The notes under the pieces were generated by a model, which had not been told where the DNA came from, did no database searches, and saw nothing but the letters and a program-made list of their open reading frames with translations. Positions 16,317 to 24,098 of a stretch of 25,587 bases of DNA are shown here, one piece after another. Made by a program: the position numbers and the translations under genes. This DNA comes from an uncultured Candidatus Pelagibacter sp. (GTDB lineage: Bacteria > Pseudomonadota > Alphaproteobacteria > Pelagibacterales > Pelagibacteraceae), in contig CAJWKX010000003.1 of NCBI GenBank assembly GCA_913043015.1, positions 1 to 25,587 of the forward strand, given 5' to 3'. Within the stretch, counting starts at the first letter, position 1. Every line of letters begins with the position of its first letter.

Positions 16317-17726
16317 TTAGCTATATAGGCCTATTTTATCATGAAATTTTCTTAGCTTTTTTAAAGCAACTGCATAGGCTGCTGTTCTAAAATTTAAATT
16401 TTTATTTTTATTTTTTTCCACCAATATTTCTTGAAAAGATTCTCTCATGGTATCTTCAAGTCCAGAATACGCTAGGTCTTTTTCAGTTGCCCCTGATGTA
16501 ATTTTTTTATAAAGCGAGGGTGGTATTGACTTATTTGTTGTTTTTTCAATTAATTCTATAACATCTTGCATTTTTTGCTCATCAAAACGACGCTGCAGTC
16601 TTCCAAAACGAATATGGGATAAATTTTTTACCCATTCATAATATGAAACAATTACACCTCCAGCATTAACAAAAATGTCAGGTAATACATGTATGCCACG
16701 TTTATTTAAAATTTTATCAGCACGATAAGTGACAGGTCCATTGGCTGCTTCAACAATTAATTTTGCTTTAACTTTGTTTACATTATCTAGACTAATTACA
16801 GATTCTGTGGCTGCTGGAATTAAAATATCACAATCAAGCAATAACACATTTGAAGATTTTTTAATGAACTTGGCGCCCTTAAAATGATCAATTTTTTTAT
16901 TTTTAAGATAATATTTTGAGAGTTTGTTTATATCAATACCTTGACGATTGATTAAGTAGCCATTCCAATCTCCTATTGCAATGATTTTAGCTTGATCTCG
17001 ATTATATAAATCAAGACATAAACTTTTACCTACTTTACCAAATCCTTGAATAACAATTAAATTATCCTTAAGCTTTTTTTTCAATTTTGTTTTTTTTAGT
17101 AGTTCAGGGTGTCTAAAGTATTCCCGAATAGTTTCTTCTACGCCTCGACCAGTTGCGCCGTCTCTTCCTCGAATACCCCCATATTCAACTGGTTTTCCGG
17201 TAACACAAGCTAAATAGTTTATATCCTCAGGAAATAAATTTTTATAAGCATCCATAATCCAAACCATTTCTCTTTCCGATGTTCCAAGATCAGGAGCCGG
17301 AACATTCAATGCAGGATTTAAAAAACCTTTTTTTGCAAGTTTTGTTGCATAATTTTTTGTAATTACACGAAGTTCTTTTTCAGAATAATTTTTTGGGTTA
17401 ATTTTAAGAGATCCTTTCGATCCTCCATAAGGAACATTTACAACTGCACATTTATAAGTCATCAAGGCTGCCAAAGCTTCGGTGTCATCTTGACTCACAT
17501 TGGATGAAAATCTTATTCCTCCTTTTGAGGGCAAGCGGTGTTCGCTATGAACAGCGCGCCAGCCTACAAAATTACAAATTTTTTTCTTTATTCTAACACC
17601 GACAGTAACTTGCATTACTGAATGACTATACTTAATGTATTCAATTACATCTTTTGGAAAACGAATTATTTTACTTGCCTGTGTAACAAAAGAATCAACG
17701 TTTTCTTTAAAAGTAGGTTTTTTCAT
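16317..17726 (-). CDS. gdhA: Glu/Leu/Phe/Val-type amino-acid dehydrogenase, probable glutamate dehydrogenase
   Basis: This 469-residue cytosolic enzyme of the ELFV dehydrogenase family is expected to interconvert glutamate and 2-oxoglutarate plus ammonia with NAD(P). Catalytic-domain signatures are KGGIRF (68-73), MTYKCAVVNVPYGGSKGSL (Lys92 and Lys104 in the substrate and catalytic positions) and VPAPDLGT (142-149, Asp146 as proton-relay residue). TGKPVEYGGIRGRDGATGRGV follows at 176-196. The Rossmann domain starts VIQGFGKVGKS near 225-235, with AANGPVT and DIFVNAGGVIVSYYEWVKN later. The usual GGAKGG is GGSKGS here. Overall length exceeds many bacterial enzymes by 20-50 residues, through a Lys/Asn-rich C-terminal segment. 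Substrate cannot be fixed from sequence alone. It is not linked functionally to the pilus genes. ATG start at 17726. Confidence 0.9.
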   Translation of the reverse strand: MKKPTFKENVDSFVTQASKIIRFPKDVIEYIKYSHSVMQVTVGVRIKKKICNFVGWRAVHSEHRLPSKGGIRFSSNVSQDDTEALAALMTYKCAVVNVPYGGSKGSLKINPKNYSEKELRVITKNYATKLAKKGFLNPALNVPAPDLGTSEREMVWIMDAYKNLFPEDINYLACVTGKPVEYGGIRGRDGATGRGVEETIREYFRHPELLKKTKLKKKLKDNLIVIQGFGKVGKSLCLDLYNRDQAKIIAIGDWNGYLINRQGIDINKLSKYYLKNKKIDHFKGAKFIKKSSNVLLLDCDILIPAATESVISLDNVNKVKAKLIVEAANGPVTYRADKILNKRGIHVLPDIFVNAGGVIVSYYEWVKNLSHIRFGRLQRRFDEQKMQDVIELIEKTTNKSIPPSLYKKITSGATEKDLAYSGLEDTMRESFQEILVEKNKNKNLNFRTAAYAVALKKLRKFHDKIGLYS

Positions 17727-17757
17727 AGTTCATTTCTAGCACAAATAATTTTAACAC

Positions 17758-17784
17758 ACTATAACGCGTTAGAAATCTCGTCAA
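17758..17784 (-). promoter_or_regulatory. Putative promoter of the dehydrogenase gene with internal palindrome
   Basis: Read on the minus strand, TTGACG (17784-17779) is followed after 15 bases by TATAGT (17763-17758), about 32 bases before the gdhA ATG. The spacer holds the perfect 10-base palindrome TAACGCGTTA (17762-17771), overlapping the -10 edge, which could be an operator. CG-containing palindromes stand out in this AT-rich background. The spacing is shorter than the ideal 17, so the promoter call is tentative. Confidence 0.4.
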
Positions 17785-17888
17785 ACATATGATATCTCCA
17801 ACAAAGGTTATTGAAGTTAAGTTCTATACTAATTGTTGCAGAATATAGATTCTAGAAGCAAGGTCTCCTGGAAAGAGTACAATCTTTT

Positions 17889-17914
17889 AATAATCTTTAT
17901 AATTCAAGATTATT
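17889..17914. terminator. Hairpin at the end of the CHASE2-phosphatase gene
   Basis: A perfect 9-base inverted repeat, AATAATCTT / AAGATTATT with an 8-base loop, overlaps the stop codon of the CHASE2-phosphatase gene. On the minus strand it is not followed by a proper U-run (AAAAGATTG follows), and the stem is AT-rich. It may be a weak terminator or mRNA-end stabiliser rather than a classical intrinsic terminator. Confidence 0.35.
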
Positions 17915-19946
17915 CGTTAATTTTGATACACATACAGGTAATATCATCACGTAGTTTTGCTTGTTCAAAACTTAGGTTATCAACAATGTTGGTGATTATA
18001 TTTTTAGGATTTATTTCTTTAATATTTAAAATTATTTCCTTAACTCCCTCAACTCCTAGCTCTTTCCCATTCTTTAAATAGCCTTCGGTCACACCATCTG
18101 TATAAACAACAAAGGTTTTATTTTTGATATTGAATTTTCTTTTTTTCACCATTGTTTCATTTGGATATTTAATAATACCTATGGGTGGTAAATCAGATTT
18201 TATGAATTCAAAATTTTTTGCATCATCAAATAACATGATGCTTTCGTGACCTGCATTAATAATATCAATTTCACCATTTGCGATATTCATTTTCCCGAAT
18301 ACAGCCGTTACAAACATTCCTTTAAACTTTGCTTCAACAATTTCATTATTAACAAGATAAACAACTTTTTCTAAAGGTAATAATAGATTTGCAAGCGTTC
18401 TAAATACGGAAGATGCTTTAGCCATTAACATTCCTGAACGAACACCTTTGCCCGATACATCGGCTAATGTAAAATAAAATTCATTTTCATTAATTTCTAT
18501 AATATCGTAGTAATCGCCCGAAACATCTCTTGCAGGTACATTTTTTGCATAAACAAATTGTTCAAATTTTTTAGTTTCAGGAAATAATCTTTTTTGAACT
18601 TCCCCTGCTAGTTCTCTTTCTTTTTTTAAAACTGCTTGTTTTTGTAAATTTATAACTGCTATTTCATTTTCTCGTAAAAATCTAAAGTATAGTCCTGTTA
18701 AAAAAACAACAGTAACCACAAAAATTGGATAACTAATATCCACTAATTCTGATCTTAATAAAAAGAAACCAAAGCCAATTAATATTACAGAAATTATACT
18801 TCCACAAAAGATTGTTAAGCTATACTTTGGTTTTATTGTCTGAGAATAATAAAACGTAATAAGCGCAATAATAATTGAAAATAATAATTCAAATAGGTAA
18901 ATATTTGGATTACGAATAAGATAAGAATTATCTAAAATGTTTTCGATTACATTTGCATGAACCTCCACCCCAGGCATGGTAATTCCCAAAGGCGTTTTAA
19001 CAAGATCGAATAAACCTTGGGCAGATGCACCTATTAAAACGTATTTGTCTTTGAATATTCTTTCGTCGAATTTTCCATCAAAAACTGAACTTGCAGAAAT
19101 ATATTGGCTCTTCTGAGATTTTTTATATCTAATCCAAATTATTCCATTGGCGTCGGTAGAAATTTTATGAGGTCTAACACTTACTTTTTTTATCCCAACT
19201 TCATCTAATTCTAAAAATAAATTTTTTTGTTTTGATCCTACGCGCACCATCTCTAGTCCCATGGTTGGATATAATTTTTTATTAAAACGTATAATTAATG
19301 GTAAAGAACGAATAACTCCGTCACCTTGATCTAAAAATGAAATTGATCCTAATCCCTTTACGCTTTTTTCCAGTTGTTCTAGAGAACCTATAGAGTAAGG
19401 AAATGCATAAGTAAATTTTTGAGGATCTCCTCCCTTAGTAAGAAATTTAGCCTTTGCCGAACGTTCATAACTTCCTTTTGAAGAAACAGTACTGCCTAAA
19501 ACTGCAAGTACTGAATTGGAAGAGTTTAGTTTTTTTCTAAATTTTTCATCATTACTTTCAATATTGTTTAAATAATTTACTATATCTTCATCATTAATGT
19601 CGTATGCTTTAATAATTTCTTTAGGAGTTTGTTTATCTTTTTCAGTAAAAAATATATCAAAGCCAATTGCTTTTGGATTTGTTTCATTAACTTTATCTAT
19701 AATCTCTGCAAAAATAGACCTATTCCAAGGAAACTGACCGAACTTTTCTAAACTTCTTTCATCAATGTCTATTATAACAACATTTGAATTTTGTTTATTT
19801 AAAGTAAAAAATTTTTGATATAAATCAAAACTTAAAAAAGAAATTGATTTTATAAAACTTGGATTAAACCCCTTTAAAACTATTAATAAGACCAATAGAA
19901 TTAAAAATATTAAGTAATTTTTGTATTTTAATAACAAATCCTGCAC
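17910..19946 (-). CDS. CHASE2 sensor - SpoIIE/PP2C-type serine/threonine phosphatase
   Basis: This 678-residue membrane sensor phosphatase has an N-terminal transmembrane helix (about 11-26). A large extracytoplasmic CHASE2 domain follows (about 30-345), with VVIIDIDERSLEKFGQFPWNR and KAIGFDIFFTE near its start and YVLIGASAQGLFDLVKTPLG and MPGVEVHANVIENIL near its end. Three more helices (about 350-421) and a short coiled linker (425-455) lead to a PP2C/SpoIIE domain (about 460-676). Metal-site aspartates are visible at SGDYYD (D478), ADVSGKG (D496), YTDGVTE (D617) and RDDIT (D667/668). The family usually dephosphorylates an anti-anti-sigma or STAS protein; none is in the window. The start is GTG at 19946; no upstream ATG is in frame nearby. 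The FecR gene lies 88 bases upstream on the same strand. Confidence 0.92.
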   Translation of the reverse strand: MQDLLLKYKNYLIFLILLVLLIVLKGFNPSFIKSISFLSFDLYQKFFTLNKQNSNVVIIDIDERSLEKFGQFPWNRSIFAEIIDKVNETNPKAIGFDIFFTEKDKQTPKEIIKAYDINDEDIVNYLNNIESNDEKFRKKLNSSNSVLAVLGSTVSSKGSYERSAKAKFLTKGGDPQKFTYAFPYSIGSLEQLEKSVKGLGSISFLDQGDGVIRSLPLIIRFNKKLYPTMGLEMVRVGSKQKNLFLELDEVGIKKVSVRPHKISTDANGIIWIRYKKSQKSQYISASSVFDGKFDERIFKDKYVLIGASAQGLFDLVKTPLGITMPGVEVHANVIENILDNSYLIRNPNIYLFELLFSIIIALITFYYSQTIKPKYSLTIFCGSIISVILIGFGFFLLRSELVDISYPIFVVTVVFLTGLYFRFLRENEIAVINLQKQAVLKKERELAGEVQKRLFPETKKFEQFVYAKNVPARDVSGDYYDIIEINENEFYFTLADVSGKGVRSGMLMAKASSVFRTLANLLLPLEKVVYLVNNEIVEAKFKGMFVTAVFGKMNIANGEIDIINAGHESIMLFDDAKNFEFIKSDLPPIGIIKYPNETMVKKRKFNIKNKTFVVYTDGVTEGYLKNGKELGVEGVKEIILNIKEINPKNIITNIVDNLSFEQAKLRDDITCMCIKINE

Positions 19947-19980
19947 ACTCAGAATTTAACCAGAATATAATCAAAGTAAA

Positions 19981-20000
19981 TAAAACTTGATTAAGTTTTA
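19981..20000. terminator. Possible weak terminator after the FecR gene
   Basis: TAAAACTT-GATT-AAGTTTTA is a perfect 8-base inverted repeat with a 4-base loop, 35 bases after the FecR gene stop (minus strand). It is followed in that direction by TTTACTTTG. The stem has only one G/C pair per arm, so it may attenuate rather than end transcription before the CHASE2 gene. Confidence 0.35.
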
Positions 20001-20034
20001 AAGATTATTTTTTACGTCTTCTCTTATTTTCAGC

Positions 20035-21204
20035 TTATTTTTTCTTCTTCTTGGCTTTTTTCTTCTTCTTAGCTTTTTTCTTTTTCTTAGGTTTCTTTTT
20101 CACCGCTTTTTTCTTTTTCTTCTTAGCTTTTTTCTTCACTGCTTTTTTCTTTTTCTTAGGTTTCTTTTTCACCGCTTTTTTCTTTTTCTTCTTAGCTTTT
20201 TTCTTCACTGCTTTTTTCTTTTTCTTTTTACCTTTTCCCTTAACCGCTTTTTTCTTTTTCTTTTTACCTTTTTTCTTCACGGCTTTTTTCTTTTTCTTTT
20301 TACCCTTTCCTTTAACTGCTTTTTTTTCTTCAGCTTTTTTCTTTTTTGCTTCTTGATTTTTCTTCTTTTTTTCTGCTCTTTCTTTTTTTAAAGCAATTTT
20401 CTTTTCTTTATCTTTTTTTATATTTTTCTTAATTATAATTTTTATCTGTTCTTTATCTAAACCTTGTGCCTTAAGTTCTTGTTTAATTTGTTTTTTAATA
20501 GCTTTTCTCTCTTCTTTTGTGACACCTTCTACTTTCGCAACTTTTAATGCTTTCATTTTCTTTTTGAATTTTTTTAACTGTTTTTGAGTAATTTGTTTTG
20601 CTTTGCCTGGCGCCGAACCCTGCTTCATGCTTGCAAAACTGTAAGGTTTATTCAGCAAAGTTTTTCCAAAATTATTCCCAACTTGAACAGCTCCAGGTCT
20701 TAATCCTAATGTATTATTTTTTCCAGGTCCGATTAGCAAAGTATCTGTTTGTTTTTTTTTTCTTGAAACTATTGTTTGAAATTCTGTTCCTCTAGATCCG
20801 AGTGTGCCTTCCGGAACTTTTATGGTTAAATTATCTGGATTTTTTTTACTTATTAAACCTGAAATTACTTTTAAACTTCCTTGTTTAACATTTGCTATAA
20901 TTTTTCCATCGTTGGTCTCAGGATCATAAATAAAAGTATCCATTAATACTTCAGAGTCAGATCCTAATGTAAAAGTTGATTGATCTAAAAGTAAAATTTG
21001 TGTACCAGAATTGCTCCCTGCAATAATGGTCTCCCCTAAATATATTTTGTCACCTGTCTTTAATTCCCTAGTTGTAGTTTTTACTTCTCCAGATATTGCT
21101 CCCAAGACACCGATAAGTTGTTTTTCAATTTCAATTTTCTCCGATGCTTGCAAAGAAAATGATGTGGCAAGAAACGCAATTATTAAAGTCAGTAATTTTT
21201 TCAT
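20035..21204 (-). CDS. Secreted FecR-domain protein with polylysine repeat tail
   Basis: The 389-residue product has a signal peptide (1-20, LTLIIAFLATSFSLQA). A FecR domain follows (about 30-145): IGVLGAISGEVKTTTRELKTGDKI, then GETIIAGSNSGTQILLLDQSTFTLG and IKVPEGTLGSRGTEF. These are the beta-helical features of FecR domains in secreted and periplasmic proteins. Residues 200-295 are a charged helical segment. The last 89 residues are an extreme lysine tail: by my count 67 are Lys, and the rest are Ala, Val, Gly and Pro in a repeating KAVK(K/G)K(G/A/P)-K4-5 unit of about 12 residues. No iron-transport genes are nearby, so it is not a siderophore anti-sigma factor. FecR proteins often accompany CHASE2 proteins, and here the CHASE2-phosphatase is next door. 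The tail could bind anionic surface polymers or DNA; that is inference. Confidence 0.85.
   Translation of the reverse strand: MKKLLTLIIAFLATSFSLQASEKIEIEKQLIGVLGAISGEVKTTTRELKTGDKIYLGETIIAGSNSGTQILLLDQSTFTLGSDSEVLMDTFIYDPETNDGKIIANVKQGSLKVISGLISKKNPDNLTIKVPEGTLGSRGTEFQTIVSRKKKQTDTLLIGPGKNNTLGLRPGAVQVGNNFGKTLLNKPYSFASMKQGSAPGKAKQITQKQLKKFKKKMKALKVAKVEGVTKEERKAIKKQIKQELKAQGLDKEQIKIIIKKNIKKDKEKKIALKKERAEKKKKNQEAKKKKAEEKKAVKGKGKKKKKKAVKKKGKKKKKKAVKGKGKKKKKKAVKKKAKKKKKKAVKKKPKKKKKAVKKKAKKKKKKAVKKKPKKKKKAKKKKKAKKKKK
20041..20320 (-). repeat. Lys-rich coding repeats, 36-base unit with 69-base higher-order copy
   Basis: The 3' part of the FecR gene is built from an approximately 36-base unit encoding 12 residues. 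Alanines of the AV pairs are spaced 12, 12, 12, 12, 11 and 12 residues apart between about 296 and 367. A longer near-exact direct repeat with a period of 69 bases is visible at about 20090-20158 and 20159-20227; CACCGC recurs at 20101 and 20170. The coding strand is almost pure A/G, making a long polypurine-polypyrimidine tract. Such repeats are prone to slippage and copy-number change. Confidence 0.88.
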
Positions 21205-21306
21205 CAGGCAAAAACATACAACAAAGTTATTTGAGTTTCATTAACTTTTAGCTTTATTTGAGTTGGATTAGTCAAGCATTTTGAGGTTATTTGATGTAAA
21301 TCTTAT
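21205..21306. promoter_or_regulatory. Upstream region of the FecR gene with three TTATTTGA repeats
   Basis: This 102-base gap separates the barrel-protein stop from the FecR ATG on the same strand. TTATTTGAGTT occurs twice (21227-21237 and 21254-21264, 27 bases apart), and TTATTTGA recurs at 21287-21294. A minus-strand TTGACT (21275-21270) could be a -35 box, but the matching -10 (GCTAAA at 21252-21247, spacer 17) is poor. It may be a regulator-binding region; the AT-rich background tempers this. Confidence 0.35.
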
Positions 21307-23247
21307 TCATTTATTCAAATGCACTGTTTTTGAAAAACTAATAGAATAGGAGTTTGATAAATAATCATAGTTTTTTATATTGGATTCGGAAATTACTTTT
21401 TCATAAGAAAGGTTTATGAAAAAACTTCTGTTTGGATCTATTCGGGGAAAAAAATCGCCTAAGGGTTTAGTGAGCATTATGTCGAAAGTGTTAGTTAAAT
21501 CTGATCTTAAAATATTTGAATTAATGCTTGTATCTTTTTTTTTATAATCATTCAAACTTAATGCATCACCAATGGAGATATCTGCAAATGGAAATGCTAA
21601 ATTTAAACTCAAAACTAAATCATAAGTTTCATAATCATTTGTATCATCTTTTGCATCAGAATCGCTGTATCCTATAGATGTAGATGTTGAAAAAATAGAG
21701 TTCACCGCAAAGTCATGTCCTAAACTATATCCATGTCCAATTGCATTTGTTTCATCTGCTGTTGAGTCACTTAAGTTATGGTCAGCTTTTGAATCGGTAT
21801 AATTGTAGCCATAACTAAATGAATTACGATCACCGACTTGGAAATATCCTCCAATTCCATACATCAAAGAAAAATTGTCTGCATCAGTTTTAGGATCTTG
21901 TTTAGTTAAAATTAAATAAGGACTTAAACTTTGGTTCCCTAATGATGTATCTAGACTTAAAGTCATTCCATAATCTGTGAAATCATCTGTTCTGTCATGT
22001 TCTTGGTTTGAGCCGGTTCCACTAACATTTATAATTAAAGAAGACGCTTTTCCTAATAATCTAGTTGCAGTTAAACCTAAACTTCCAGTGTAAGTTCTAT
22101 CAAATTTAGCAGTATTAAATCCTGTAACACTATCAGAACTATCTTGTAATCTTGTCTTTGAAACACTATTAACATTGTTGTTTTGAATTGCTCCAGTGCT
22201 AAAATTTGCATAAAAGTTCCATAACTTAGGTTCTTGACCTGATTTAAGTTCTTCTTTAATTTCATTTACAGTTTCTAAATCAGAAGCAGTTAAATCTTTT
22301 TCTTTTATTTCCTCTATTAAAGTTAAAGCTTTGTTTGGTGAGTCTGCCTGTACTAAAACAGAGAGAAGATAAAGTTTTATTTCAATATTATCTGGATAAA
22401 GCATATTAAGTCTTTCTAAAGTTGAAATAGTTTGTTTGTGGTTCCCAGCTTTCTCTTGCTGTCTTGCGTATTTCAAATTTAAATCCAAATCATTTGGATT
22501 TTGTAAAATTTGCATGTAAGTGATATTTTTGTCTAAAGAACCAGATATTAAAGCTTTTTCTCCTTCAATTTCTATTACTTTACTAGTTGTGTCAGCAGCT
22601 ATCTTTGAAGTTTCTTCTTCTTTATCTTCTGTAAAATCTTTAATTATTTCATCTTCTATTTTAGTTCCAGTTTTATCTAAATTATTTGTTGCATCACTTG
22701 TTCTTGCAATTATAACTTTTTTATCTTCAGTGGGTTGATCTTTAATAATTATTTTTTTAATTATTTTATTAACCTCAATATTTTTAGTTCCAGTTTTATC
22801 TAAATTATTTGTTGCATCACTTGCTCTTGCAATTATTATTTTTTTATCTTTAGTGGGTTGATCTTTAATAATTATTTTTTTAATTATTTTATTAGTCTCA
22901 GTGTTTTTAGTTTCAGTAATTTGACTAATAATTACTAATTTTTCTTTTTCTAAGATGGGCTCTAATTTTTTTGATATTATTAAATCTTGGTTAATTTTTT
23001 TTGATAAAAAAGCTTTGTATAAATTGCTATTATCAATTTTAATGTTTAATTCTGAAATTTCAAAAGGATGTTTTATTTCACTTGATGCGCCAACGGGTAT
23101 AGTTTTTACAGTTTCAAACAGTAAACCGGCTAACAAAATAATAAAAATTAATAGTAATGAATAAACTTTATTAAAACTTTCAATTTTTTCTTTCTTTCTA
23201 TTAACTCTTTTTTTTTTATTAGTTTTTTTCTTATTTTTTTTTTTCAT
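21307..23247 (-). CDS. TPR plus C-terminal beta-barrel envelope protein (SLAM/DUF560-like plan)
   Basis: This 646-residue protein begins with about 27 mostly basic residues, then a hydrophobic segment (about 29-45, LLLIFIILLAGLLF). No obvious signal-peptidase site follows, so it may stay anchored or have an atypical signal. Residues 50-240 are a charged, low-complexity linker holding a 41-residue tandem duplication. About 248-335 are TPR-like helices (PNDLDLNLKYARQQEKAGNH, then KQTISTLERLNMLYPDNIEI). About 340-646 are a run of alternating-hydrophobicity strands with Tyr/Ser/Asp-rich turns, typical of an outer-membrane barrel. The TPR-then-barrel order recalls SLAM/DUF560 proteins and the TPR barrel proteins seen near FecR/CHASE2 genes. 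It lies upstream of the FecR gene on the same strand. Function (surface export, polymer secretion or sensing) is undetermined. Confidence 0.75.
   Translation of the reverse strand: MKKKNKKKTNKKKRVNRKKEKIESFNKVYSLLLIFIILLAGLLFETVKTIPVGASSEIKHPFEISELNIKIDNSNLYKAFLSKKINQDLIISKKLEPILEKEKLVIISQITETKNTETNKIIKKIIIKDQPTKDKKIIIARASDATNNLDKTGTKNIEVNKIIKKIIIKDQPTEDKKVIIARTSDATNNLDKTGTKIEDEIIKDFTEDKEEETSKIAADTTSKVIEIEGEKALISGSLDKNITYMQILQNPNDLDLNLKYARQQEKAGNHKQTISTLERLNMLYPDNIEIKLYLLSVLVQADSPNKALTLIEEIKEKDLTASDLETVNEIKEELKSGQEPKLWNFYANFSTGAIQNNNVNSVSKTRLQDSSDSVTGFNTAKFDRTYTGSLGLTATRLLGKASSLIINVSGTGSNQEHDRTDDFTDYGMTLSLDTSLGNQSLSPYLILTKQDPKTDADNFSLMYGIGGYFQVGDRNSFSYGYNYTDSKADHNLSDSTADETNAIGHGYSLGHDFAVNSIFSTSTSIGYSDSDAKDDTNDYETYDLVLSLNLAFPFADISIGDALSLNDYKKKDTSINSNILRSDLTNTFDIMLTKPLGDFFPRIDPNRSFFINLSYEKVISESNIKNYDYLSNSYSISFSKTVHLNK
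22661..22906 (-). repeat. Tandem 123-base coding repeat in the TPR/barrel gene
   Basis: Two adjacent, nearly identical copies with a period of 123 bases (for example TTAGTTCCAG at 22661 and 22784) encode a 41-residue unit. The protein motif NKIIKKIIIKDQPT starts at residues 119 and 160, and ASDATNNLDK / TSDATNNLDK ends each unit. Differences are few (KDKKI vs EDKKV, A vs T). The unit alternates a basic-hydrophobic strand and a polar segment and sits in the linker between the membrane segment and the TPR region. The outer boundaries are approximate. Confidence 0.9.
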
Positions 23248-23345
23248 ATAAATTATTAAAAAAAAGTATAGTATGATCCAAAAATGCTTATAACAAGTAA
23301 TTACCTATTAAATTTGATCTTTTTTAATATATTAATTGCAAAAAA

Positions 23346-24098
23346 TTAAAATATTATTTTATCTCGGCAAAATAAATAAAATATAGTCCCTATAATTATA
23401 TAGGGCCCAAAGGGTATTTGTGCTGTCAGTTTTTTTGTCCTATTTATTAGATCGGGTAGAACAGAAATTAATGCAATTATAGAAGAAAAAAATATGACAA
23501 ATGGAATTGCGACCCAACCAAACCAGAATCCAATCACGGCAAAAAGTTTTGCATCCCCTAATCCCATACCTTCTTTTTTTCTAATTTGCATGTAAAAAAA
23601 AATAATCGTCCAAATAATTCCATAACCAAATAATCCTCCTATGAGTGAATTAATATAATTTGGAAAAATGGGATTTAAATTTGGATCAAAAGATTTAACA
23701 AATCCTAAAGCTATCATTGGAAAAGTTAAGCTGTTTGGAATGATAAAATGTTTTAAATCGATAAAAAATATTATTAAAAATGATAAACTTAATATCATTA
23801 AAAATACAGCTGTTAATGATGCTCCATATAAATAATAAATTATTAAAAAAGATATAATATTGATTGCTTCAACTAATAAATATTTAGAGGAAATTGGTTT
23901 TTTGCATTTTCTGCATTTTGCTCCTAATAATAAATAAGAAATAATTGGAATATTGTCATACCAAACAATCTTTTTTTTACACTTTGGGCAAAAAGATCTA
24001 CCAGTAGTCACGCCTTTATTGAGGGGTAATCTGTAAATGCAAACATTTGCAAAACTGCCCCATAATCCACCTAGAACTATTACAAAAAGGAAATCCAC
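23346..24098 (-). CDS. pilD: Prepilin peptidase / N-methyltransferase PilD
   Basis: This 250-residue polytopic aspartyl protease cuts the prepilin leader after Gly and N-methylates the new N-terminus. The N-terminal methylase-type domain contains GSFANVCIYRLP (14-25) and the tetracysteine zinc site C37xxC40 and C62xxC65 (FCPKCKKK, GAKCRKCKKPI). The two catalytic aspartates are in FFIDLKHFIIPN (D114) and the GxGD-type motif GLGDAKLFAVIG (D182). Several hydrophobic helices fill the remainder. The length is at the short end for PilD. The start is GTG at 24098; an in-frame TAA lies two codons upstream, so no earlier start is possible. It lies apart from both pilus operons but is the only peptidase seen that could process the four prepilins. 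Confidence 0.95.
   Translation of the reverse strand: MDFLFVIVLGGLWGSFANVCIYRLPLNKGVTTGRSFCPKCKKKIVWYDNIPIISYLLLGAKCRKCKKPISSKYLLVEAINIISFLIIYYLYGASLTAVFLMILSLSFLIIFFIDLKHFIIPNSLTFPMIALGFVKSFDPNLNPIFPNYINSLIGGLFGYGIIWTIIFFYMQIRKKEGMGLGDAKLFAVIGFWFGWVAIPFVIFFSSIIALISVLPDLINRTKKLTAQIPFGPYIIIGTIFYLFCRDKIIF

Noticed and set aside
20051..20356. Long plus-strand open frame opposite the FecR polylysine tail, rich in Phe/Leu/Ala
   Set aside because: It is the complement of the lysine repeats, giving low-complexity Phe runs; the opposite frame has a signal peptide and FecR domain.
20035..21204. FecR-type anti-sigma factor for iron uptake
   Set aside because: No ECF sigma factor or TonB receptor is adjacent, the protein starts with a cleavable signal peptide rather than a cytoplasmic anti-sigma domain, and the context is CHASE2.
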